NCBI GenBank assembly: GCA_002104945.1
Contig: MCFH01000061.1
Coordinates: 62,001 to 126,000, forward strand
Direction of reading: 5' to 3'
From: Piromyces finnis
Lineage: Eukaryota; Neocallimastigomycota; Neocallimastigomycetes; Neocallimastigales; Neocallimastigaceae
Length of the DNA stretch: 64,000 bases
The stretch's first letter is position 1. Each line of letters begins with the position of its first letter. The notes beneath the pieces were generated by a model. It made no database searches. It saw only the letters and a list, made by a program, of their open reading frames with translations, and was not told the DNA's origin. The position numbers and the translations under genes were made by a program. This document shows positions 56,662-64,000 of this stretch, one piece after another.

Positions 56662-57519
56662 TGCTACGGTTCAAATAAGATATCACAAAACACTTGAATA
56701 GTTATAAAAATAAAAATTTATTTAATTTTAATTTTTATTCATTTAATTTATTTTTGATTTTTCAATTTTTAAAATTTTTCTCAAAAATCCTCCTACTTTT
56801 TCCAACTATCCATTATTTGAAATTTAATGGTTTTGGATAGCTAAGGATTTAAATTGATTTCATTCATAATATATGGATCATTCACTGTAACATATATTAA
56901 TTAAATCCTTAATATATATTATGAATAATCTCTTAATATTTGAATAGAAAAATTTTTAATTTATAATTAATAAAATTTTAATTTAGGATATGTGTAACAT
57001 TTTTGCATATCATATATTATATATTTAATTATGACATATAATAAAATTATATTATTCAATTAATTATGCCCTTTTTTAGACATAAATAATAATTTTTCTG
57101 TCGAGGTATCCTCTGTTTTGTGTGTAACAGTTGCCTCTTTTAGTAAAAATTATAATTAAATTCTATGTCATAATTTCAAATTATAAAATATTATACAATA
57201 AGGTTAATTAATAAAATAAACCTTAAATAATAATAAAATACCTATAACTATTTTAATAATAAAATTTTGTAAAATTTATAAGTATAAAATATTATAAGTA
57301 ATTATACTAATACTAATAATAAAGGTCTTAAATAACTATATACAAATAATATAACTATATAATAAAAATATTAATAATTACTAGAAAAATGTATAAAAAT
57401 TATATATTATAATTTTTATATTTTAAAAATAGAGTTAAACACTAGTAAGGAATATAAATAGTTGAAGGTTAATTCCTAAAATTCTAGCTAATTCAACTAT
57501 TTATGTTCATTCCTTAACA
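56662..57519 (-). repeat. 3' LTR of element B
   Basis: On the minus strand TGTTAAGGAATGAAC to CCGTAGCA. It begins with a long hairpin: AGGAATGAACATAAATAG against CTATTTATATTCCTTA. The purine-rich AACGAAGGGCATTC (57520-57533) is the likely polypurine tract. Confidence 0.93.
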
Positions 57520-57543
57520 GAATGCCCTTCGTTAAAACTCAAG

Positions 57544-60500
57544 CTACTCCGTTGCTGAGTTATATTTAACGACATTTTTGAAATGTACATTTCTGTTCAT
57601 TAGTACTCCAGTTTCTGGGTCTGCTAAGACTACTGTATTGAACTGTTTCTGGACCACTTTGAGAGGTCCTACAAAGTAAGGTTCCAATTTTGTTCTACTG
57701 AAGTTTCTTACCAAAACTAGGTCACCTACTTTTATTTTCTTAGCTTGGTTCATACTTAATTTTTCTTCTCTTCTCATAGACCAATATTTATTAGCCGTCT
57801 TTACATTTTCAGCAGCTTCTAGGGTCCATCGGTAGTGATTTATAAACTTTTCCAAAAGAATTTCATCGGAACTCTTGTTTTGATCTTTAGTGGGTCGGGC
57901 AGCTATATCAAAAGGTTGTTGGTCTTCCCTACCATAAACTAGCTCAAAACTTGAATGTTTCGTAGCCGTATTCTTTGTAGTTCTTAAGGCCCAAAGCGCG
58001 GAAGGTAGAACTTCATCCCAGTCTTTATTTTCTTTCCCCAAAAGTCTTAAAAGTTTCCCAATTTCCTTATTTCGGTTTTCTGTTAATCCATTACTTTCAG
58101 GGTGGTAGGGAACTGTGAACTTCACATATACGTCATATAGGTCTAGAAATATCTTTGTCATATCTGAGGTAAATTGAGTTCCATTATCTGTAGTAATAAC
58201 TTGTGGTACCCCATGTCTTGCAAACACATTTATTAAAAACTTTATCACGTCCAGAGAAGTAACAGTTTCCACCGCTTCGGCTTCTACCCATTTAGTAAAA
58301 TAGTCAACTATGACTATTATATATTGTTTACTATTTCTTGTCTTAGGTAATGGCCCAATAATATCCAAACCTAGATGTACAAATGGTCCTTCCACTTTAG
58401 TAGCTTTGTCCTCAGTTGGTTCTGGATAAGGTTGTGGTCTATTTACTTGACACTTCTCACACTTGCTAATAATTCTTTTAATATCCGCTATCATATCATT
58501 CCAATAATAATTTTTCTTTAACCTTTGATAAGTCTTATAATAACCTTCATGACCTACGTTATGTGCTTGAAATATTAACTTTACTTTTTCTTCTACAGTA
58601 GATATTAGCTGACGTAAGTTATTACCATCTACGAAATAGTCCTTCCCATCTATGGTAGTAAATTTTTCAGCTATAAACTCCTTAATAACTTTGGTTAATA
58701 ACTCTTCATTATTAGTTTTATTAATTTTTGTTACCAGTATCTTTTTCTCCTCTTTATTCTTCATTCTTGATAATGCATCAGCTATAACATTATTCTTTCC
58801 TTTATCATATTGAATATCAATATCCAACTGACTTACTGTAAGACACCATCTGTTGTGACGTGCACTATTTGGTTCCTTATTTTTAAATAAACCCAAAAGT
58901 GGTTTATGGTCCGTATAAACCATAGTAGTGTACGGGTTTCCTAAAATATAAGGTTTTAACTTACTCACGCAAAAGAATAACGCAGCACCTTCTAACTCTG
59001 TTATTCCATAGTTCTTCTCCGCTTTACTAAGACTTCGACTAATATAATGTACAGGGTGTTCTATTTTGTTAGTTTCATCTTCTTGTAATAAAACACCACC
59101 CACTCCTTCATACGACGCGTCCGTACGTATGATAAAAGGCTTATCAAATTCAGGAAACTTTAAAATGGGAGCGTTTATCAGTTTTTCTTTTAATACTTTA
59201 AATGCTTTTTCATGTTTTTCTTCCCATTTATATCGTACATTTTTCTTTAATAACTCACATAAGGGCGCGGTTACTTGAGAATAATTAGGAATAAAATTTC
59301 GATAATATCCTACTGCACCCAAAAATGAACGTAACTCATGAATATTTCCTGGAGCTTCCCACTTCCTTATGGCTTCTATTTTACTTTCCAAAGGACTCAA
59401 ACCTTTAGTAGATAACCTGTGACCTAATACATTTACTTCTTCCTTCATAAAACTACATTTCTCAAGATTTATTTTTAATTCATTTTCTTTCAATATTTCA
59501 AATACTCTCTTAATATGTTCCATGTGTTCTTCCACACTCTTGGAATATATGAGTACATCATCAATAAAATTATATACACAATTTCCTATTAAAGGAAATA
59601 ATATCTTATTCATTTCCCTCTGAAAAGTTGCTGGTGCATTAGTTAACCCAAACGGCATGACCTTAAACTGATAGTTACCAAACTTGGTAGTAAAACTAGT
59701 AACCTCAGTGCTTTCCTCATGCATAGAAATTTGATGATAACCTGAATATAAGTCCATAGTAGTGAATATTTTGGCTCCGTTCAGACTATCAAATATTTCA
59801 TCAATATAGGGGAGTGAATAAGAGTCCTTTTCCGTGAGGTCGTTCACTCTCCTATAGTCCACACACATTCTCCACTTACCATTATGTTTTGGAACCAGAA
59901 CTACAGGGGAGGACCATTCTGAATAGGACGGCTCTATTAACTTTTTTTCTATTAGCTTAGTTAACTCTTCTTTTAGTATATCTGATTTAAATTTAGTTAA
60001 CCTATAAGCTCTTTGTTTAACTGGTTTTACACCAGCCTTTAGATTTATTTTATGTGGTGATAATTTAGAAGGCGTTAATTCCTCAGAAGACGTCGCAATA
60101 ATCTCTAAGTTTTCTTCCAAAAGTCGGAGTATTTCTTTCCGTTTATCTTTTGGTAAGGTGTTCAAGAATATCTCATTGTGTATATACTCCTGAGGTGGTA
60201 AACCTTCAATAGACTTCAAGCTTTTAGTATCTCCATCTGGTATCTTCTTAATAGTACATACCAATTTTCCTTCATTATAATATTGGTTATTGATAGGTAC
60301 TATTTCTTCTACTACACCTCTTTCTTTCACTTGACATAAGCTCTTGGTTACTGGATTTATATATAATAAATTATCTACTTGAGTTTTATAATTTATTAAC
60401 ATATCATAGAACGGTTCTTCTTTTTCAAGTATTCTGAAGTCAACCACTAGTTCTACCTCTCCTATTCTAACTGGTATACGCACCACAGTACCCTCAGAGT

Positions 60501-61515
60501 ATTCTTCATCAGTAGTAGCTAGTCGAATACGTCCTTTGCTTATTCCTACCACTTCATATTCCTTTGGTAGTCTTTTGTAAAAAGAAGATGTAATAACATT
60601 TAAGTTACTACACGTATCCACCAGTAGTTTTCCTGGTATTCCATCCACAGTCGCATCCACCATTGCTATATCCTCTTCTGAAGCTTCATTATTCTTACTT
60701 ATATAGTCATGGTAGATATTATTTAATAAGGTTGTAGTAGCTACTATGTTATTTAATGCACCTGATACCTTGCTTTGTACTTTCTCTAACTTTAGTCCTT
60801 GGGAAAGTTGTGTTCTTATTTTTGGGCATACATTAAATAACTGTCCATAAGTAATATCACATTTAGCTGTGTTTAAATCTTCAAAAATATCATAATCACT
60901 GGTATCACCTCTCATTTGGATATTACGTGTGACTTTCTCCTCTTTAGTTTTATCTTTTTCTTTATCTTTAGTCATTTTCAATAACGTCGGTAGAATATCT
61001 GTATTTTTCTTTTTAGCTTTTTCTACTTCTACTTTATCTTCCGTATCAATACTGACCTCCATATCTTCGTTTTCTTCTCTTTCGTCTTTATTTATGGGGG
61101 TTGGTGGTTTACTTCTTTGTTTTTCTCTGAGTCTTTTACTTTTTTCTTTTTCCTTGTTAATATTAGGTTGACTCAGAACAGACGTGTCAAGTTGGTTCTT
61201 GGGTTGTGATGGTGAACCTGATTCTAAACTCTCATTACTGAGTTCACGTTCTTGTTGCTTCCTAGTAGCAGGGGTAACTATTGGTCTTGGGTCTTCTTTT
61301 AATGATTTTTGTACTCTTTTCTTGGAAGAGTCTTCTTCATCATTAGCTTTTCTTTTAGCTGCAGCAATAATTTTATCTTCAATAGAAGATATTTCTTCAT
61401 TATCTGATAAGTCAGAATACTCAGAATATTCAGAGTACTCATTATTATCAACTGAACTGTTATTAAGTGAAGCTATTTTTGGATTACTGGGAGTGCTTCT
61501 TCTCCCACTATCTAA
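57544..61515 (-). CDS. pol: Pol of element B (protease-RT-RNase H-integrase)
   Basis: Open in the -1 frame from the slip site (61515) to TGA/TAA at 57544, about 1320 codons; the first ATG is at 61062, so frameshift entry is far likelier than internal initiation. The extra N-terminal part is acidic and Ser/Lys-rich. Protease: LLVDTCSNLNV, D-T-C-S at 60607-60618. RT: EWSSPVVLVPKHNGKWRMC, MDLYSGYHQI and FIDD at 59558-59569. RNase H: RTDASYEGVGGVLL, YTDHKPLLGLF and VIADALSR. Integrase: AHNVGHEG and CEKC, LDIIGPLPKT, TDNGTQFTSD, YHPESNGLTENRN, and tail VGPLKVVQKQFN. No chromodomain. No lesion is visible. C pol is its closest relative here. Confidence 0.94.
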   Translation of the reverse strand, partial: LDSGRRSTPSNPKIASLNNSSVDNNEYSEYSEYSDLSDNEEISSIEDKIIAAAKRKANDEEDSSKKRVQKSLKEDPRPIVTPATRKQQERELSNESLESGSPSQPKNQLDTSVLSQPNINKEKEKSKRLREKQRSKPPTPINKDEREENEDMEVSIDTEDKVEVEKAKKKNTDILPTLLKMTKDKEKDKTKEEKVTRNIQMRGDTSDYDIFEDLNTAKCDITYGQLFNVCPKIRTQLSQGLKLEKVQSKVSGALNNIVATTTLLNNIYHDYISKNNEASEEDIAMVDATVDGIPGKLLVDTCSNLNVITSSFYKRLPKEYEVVGISKGRIRLATTDEEYSEGTVVRIPVRIGEVELVVDFRILEKEEPFYDMLINYKTQVDNLLYINPVTKSLCQVKERGVVEEIVPINNQYYNEGKLVCTIKKIPDGDTKSLKSIEGLPPQEYIHNEIFLNTLPKDKRKEILRLLEENLEIIATSSEELTPSKLSPHKINLKAGVKPVKQRAYRLTKFKSDILKEELTKLIEKKLIEPSYSEWSSPVVLVPKHNGKWRMCVDYRRVNDLTEKDSYSLPYIDEIFDSLNGAKIFTTMDLYSGYHQISMHEESTEVTSFTTKFGNYQFKVMPFGLTNAPATFQREMNKILFPLIGNCVYNFIDDVLIYSKSVEEHMEHIKRVFEILKENELKINLEKCSFMKEEVNVLGHRLSTKGLSPLESKIEAIRKWEAPGNIHELRSFLGAVGYYRNFIPNYSQVTAPLCELLKKNVRYKWEEKHEKAFKVLKEKLINAPILKFPEFDKPFIIRTDASYEGVGGVLLQEDETNKIEHPVHYISRSLSKAEKNYGITELEGAALFFCVSKLKPYILGNPYTTMVYTDHKPLLGLFKNKEPNSARHNRWCLTVSQLDIDIQYDKGKNNVIADALSRMKNKEEKKILVTKINKTNNEELLTKVIKEFIAEKFTTIDGKDYFVDGNNLRQLISTVEEKVKLIFQAHNVGHEGYYKTYQRLKKNYYWNDMIADIKRIISKCEKCQVNRPQPYPEPTEDKATKVEGPFVHLGLDIIGPLPKTRNSKQYIIVIVDYFTKWVEAEAVETVTSLDVIKFLINVFARHGVPQVITTDNGTQFTSDMTKIFLDLYDVYVKFTVPYHPESNGLTENRNKEIGKLLRLLGKENKDWDEVLPSALWALRTTKNTATKHSSFELVYGREDQQPFDIAARPTKDQNKSSDEILLEKFINHYRWTLEAAENVKTANKYWSMRREEKLSMNQAKKIKVGDLVLVRNFSRTKLEPYFVGPLKVVQKQFNTVVLADPETGVLMNRNVHFKNVVKYNSATE

Positions 61516-61521
61516 TTTAAA
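61488..61521 (-). promoter_or_regulatory. Predicted -1 ribosomal frameshift signal of element B
   Basis: On the minus strand T-TTA-AAT (61521-61515) in gag register, the gag TAG (61514-61512), a 7-nt spacer and hairpin TGGGAG / CTCCCA (61507-61502 and 61493-61488) with loop AAGAAGCA, the same loop as C. The absence of an early ATG in pol strengthens the call. Confidence 0.82.
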
Positions 61522-62432
61522 TGACCTTTTCTGGCCTTTTGTTTGTTTTCTTCTACTATGGCACTCAGCTTAGGACAATGATATTGAAAGTGTCCCTTCT
61601 CGTTGCAAAAGTAGCAAGTTTTGATAGTTAAGTTTCTCATTTTCTCCGTCAACTCATTCATAGGATCTTTCTTATCATTACCATAATTCGCTATTGTTGG
61701 CTTCTTGTTCCTTTCATAGCTATCTTCTTTTCTTTCATATTTATTTTTATATCTTTTATCAGAGTTAGAAGAGGTGGATACATCATAATTGTTAGCTTTA
61801 TGACGATTTCTTAAATTTAGTCTGTCCCCATCTTCGGCAAGCTTGTAGGCTTCTGCTAAGGTAACTTCTTTTTCCCTACGCACATTTTCCCAGGCTTTAT
61901 AGTTAGGCTCAATGGAATCTAAGTAATCTTCAACATCTACTTTCCTTCTACGCTTCTTGTCTAGTTTGACATACAAGGAACGGTACCTTATGTTGAAGTC
62001 TTTTACTTTTTCATTCTTTTTGATTCGCATATCCCTAAGCTCCTTGAGAAGTTCTATTTGATCTTCCTTTACTCCATAAAATTCTTCTAACATAGTGACT
62101 ATCTTTTTAAGGGAAGGGTAGTGAGCTCTTCTCTTTCCTCTACCTTCATCTTCTTCATCACTATCTTCACTGTCTTCATCACTTTCGAAGTCCTTATTAG
62201 GATTCAACTCTTGAATAAGTTCATTTGGTGTTCCTGTAGTAGTAAACAAACAAGCTAGAAACACCATTTTTGGACTTTTAACATCTTGAAGCATAGTCCA
62301 ATACTTTAATTGACTATACCAAGTCTTAATGTCCAAATTATCTTCGGTTAATCTAGTGACATGCTTTAATTCCTTCATTAATTTAGCAAAGTCAATAGAT
62401 TTATCAGCTCCCGTACTCATTTTTATATACAA
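61512..62432 (-). CDS. gag: Gag polyprotein of element B
   Basis: 306 codons, intact. The ATG at 62432 could be replaced by a second Met at residue 5 (MSTGADKS); both are in frame, and the second aligns better with C (MSKSFT). Capsid-like region to about residue 230, with an Asp/Glu run (SDEDSEDSDEEDEG) around residues 84-97 as in C and the shared IKKNEKVKDFNIRYRSLY. CCHC knuckle CYFCNEKGHFQYHC near residues 275-288, then a basic tail ending KGHLN. The last codons form the slip site. Confidence 0.94.
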   Translation of the reverse strand: MYIKMSTGADKSIDFAKLMKELKHVTRLTEDNLDIKTWYSQLKYWTMLQDVKSPKMVFLACLFTTTGTPNELIQELNPNKDFESDEDSEDSDEEDEGRGKRRAHYPSLKKIVTMLEEFYGVKEDQIELLKELRDMRIKKNEKVKDFNIRYRSLYVKLDKKRRRKVDVEDYLDSIEPNYKAWENVRREKEVTLAEAYKLAEDGDRLNLRNRHKANNYDVSTSSNSDKRYKNKYERKEDSYERNKKPTIANYGNDKKDPMNELTEKMRNLTIKTCYFCNEKGHFQYHCPKLSAIVEENKQKARKGHLN

Positions 62433-62810
62433 GTTTTAAATAAAGATAAAAATACAATTTTACAATAATATTAAAGAATGAAACAAGTTTAAAAAAAAAT
62501 AATTTTCTTTTATAAGAATTTAAAAGAATGAATTACAACAATATTTGAAATATATTTAATTAACAACACTAATAATTATTCTCTTTAGTTAAACTAGTAA
62601 TACCAATATAAAATACTTCCTTAACTGCACCAATTAACAATATTAATTTCTCTCTATTAACTATTTTAATTGTGCCTTGAAGTATATAACTTTTTATTAT
62701 ACTAGTATAACCCTCTTTTGAATTATTAACTATTTTAATTAAATAATAATACAAAAATAAATATAAAAATAACTATAAAAATGTAGTGTGATATCAATAT
62801 GTTATTATTA
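62433..62810 (-). other. Leader of element B
   Basis: About 380 bp between primer site and gag. A 61-codon minus-strand frame at 62569-62754 lies here. It could be an upstream frame, but has no recognisable features and C has no equivalent. Confidence 0.5.
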
Positions 62811-62828
62811 TCCCCGATATCTCCACCA
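62811..62828 (-). promoter_or_regulatory. Primer binding site of element B
   Basis: Minus strand TGGTGGAGATATCGGGGA, 7 nt after the 5' LTR, identical to element C. Confidence 0.85.
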
Positions 62829-62835
62829 TTAATTA

Positions 62836-63693
62836 TGCTACGGTTCAAATAAGATATCACAAAACACTTGAATAGTTATAAAAATAAAAATTTATTTAAT
62901 TTTAATTTTTATTCATTTAATTTATTTTTGATTTTTCAATTTTTAAAATTTTTCTCAAAAATCCTCCTACTTTTTCCAACTATCCATTATTTGAAATTTA
63001 ATGGTTTTGGATAGCTAAGGATTTAAATTGATTTCATTCATAATATATGGATCATTCACTGTAACATATATTAATTAAATCCTTAATATATATTATGAAT
63101 AATCTCTTAATATTTGAATAGAAAAATTTTTAATTTATAATTAATAAAATTTTAATTTAGGATATGTGTAACATTTTTGCATATCATATATTATATATTT
63201 AATTATGACATATAATAAAATTATATTATTCAATTAATTATGCCCTTTTTTAGACATAAATAATAATTTTTCTGTCGAGGTATCCTCTGTTTTGTGTGTA
63301 ACAGTTGCCTCTTTTAGTAAAAATTATAATTAAATTCTATGTCATAATTTCAAATTATAAAATATTATACAATAAGGTTAATTAATAAAATAAACCTTAA
63401 ATAATAATAAAATACCTATAACTATTTTAATAATAAAATTTTGTAAAATTTATAAGTATAAAATATTATAAGTAATTATACTAATACTAATAATAAAGGT
63501 CTTAAATAACTATATACAAATAATATAACTATATAATAAAAATATTAATAATTACTAGAAAAATGTATAAAAATTATATATTATAATTTTTATATTTTAA
63601 AAATAGAGTTAAACACTAGTAAGGAATATAAATAGTTGAAGGTTAATTCCTAAAATTCTAGCTAATTCAACTATTTATGTTCATTCCTTAACA
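62836..63693 (-). repeat. 5' LTR of element B
   Basis: 858 bp, apparently identical to 56662-57519. Its outer end TGTTAAGG lies next to ACAC and tRNA-Val, so the element and the tRNA gene are transcribed divergently from about 15 bp apart. Confidence 0.95.
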
Positions 63694-63707
63694 ACACAAA
63701 TGTCAAT

Positions 63708-63780
63708 ATCCAAATAGTGTAGTGGTTATCACGTTTCCTTTACACGGAAAAGGTCTCCGGTTCGAACCCGGGTTTGGGTA
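63708..63780 (+). tRNA. tRNA-Val(UAC)
   Basis: Acceptor ATCCAAA pairs with TTTGGGT (one T-G pair), discriminator A. D arm GTGT-AGTGGTTA-TCAC. Anticodon stem TTTCC/GGAAA, loop TTTACAC, anticodon TAC at 63741-63743. T arm TCCGG-TTCGAAC-CCGGG. 73 nt, no intron. The D and T arms closely follow other eukaryotic tRNA-Val (GTGTAGTGGTTATCACGTT). Starting with A is unusual, but the acceptor stem is fully paired. Confidence 0.93.
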
Positions 63781-64000
63781 ATGATAAATATTATTTTAAT
63801 GAATATATCTTTATATGATTTTTAAAGTTGCATAAGAGTAATATTTAAATTTGATACACATTCCAAGCTTAAGTTTTTTTCTTTATACTTTTATTTAATA
63901 ATTAAAAGTATTTCTATATTTATTTATTAATATACTATTTAAAAAAGTATACTCATTAGGTTTAAAGTTTTATTATAAATACTACCACTACTGTTATTAT
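63781..64000. other. Downstream flank of tRNA-Val
   Basis: AT-rich DNA with short T-runs that could end pol III transcription. Nothing else is visible before the window ends. Confidence 0.6.

Larger units (their letters stand above)
56662..63693 (-). mobile_element. Ty3/gypsy retrotransposon B (structurally intact)
   Basis: 7032 bp with two 858-bp LTRs that look identical, TSD ACAC (56658-56661 and 63694-63697), primer site, intact gag, frameshift signal, open pol and purine tract. It lies with its 5' LTR 10 bp upstream of tRNA-Val. Its left TSD is also the right TSD of A. Nothing in the sequence argues against present activity. Confidence 0.96.

Overview
The window is extremely AT-rich eukaryotic DNA (only the tRNA genes, the retrotransposon genes and one retroposon rise clearly above background). 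Standard stop codons, asparagine-rich proteins, long (ATT)n tracts, an intron-bearing tRNA-Ile(UAU) and dense Ty3/gypsy and Ty1/copia elements fit an AT-rich fungus such as an anaerobic gut chytrid (Neocallimastigomycota). A dictyostelid-like amoeba is an alternative I cannot exclude from the sequence alone. I see no ordinary host protein-coding gene. The window holds three tRNA genes embedded in a deep nest of LTR retrotransposons and solo LTRs, many with exact target-site duplications (TSDs) that I could read by eye.

Layout. 1-7471: solo LTRs (families I call D, R, U, T), a poly(A)-tailed SINE-like retroposon with a 13-bp TSD (2386-2938), then tRNA-Ile(UAU) with a 19-nt intron (7472-7564). 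7565-12743: old AT-rich DNA with relics (copia reverse transcriptase, LTR fragments, end of a chromovirus pol), then tRNA-Gly(UCC) on the minus strand (12744-12814). 12815-63707: about 50.9 kb separating tRNA-Gly (-) from the divergently transcribed tRNA-Val(UAC) (+, 63708-63780). Nearly all of it can be assigned to LTR elements inserted into one another or into the short spacer upstream of the two tRNA genes.

Five elements carry coding sequence in that interval. C (18051-24707, +) is a Ty3/gypsy element with stop codons and a frameshift. K (30522-40809, +) is a Ty1/copia element split by L (31581-37243, -), a chromodomain Ty3/gypsy element lacking part of Gag and protease. A (46829-56657, -) is a Ty3/gypsy element with a single dinucleotide frameshift. 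B (56662-63693, -) is a structurally intact Ty3/gypsy element with apparently identical LTRs, inserted 10 bp upstream of tRNA-Val.

How it works together. A, B and C form one clade: Gag with one CCHC knuckle, Pol in the -1 frame behind a UUUAAA(C/U) slip site plus a conserved TGGGAG/CTCCCA hairpin, a protease with D[TS]CS instead of D[TS]GA, RT, RNase H and integrase, a TGG-type primer site and 4-bp TSDs. Chained TSDs (ACAC-A-ACAC-B-ACAC; AACA-E2-AACA-F1-AACA; TTAAA-R2-TTAAA-D3-TTAAA) show that the same few bases were used repeatedly. The best single explanation is position-selective integration just upstream of tRNA genes by several unrelated LTR families.
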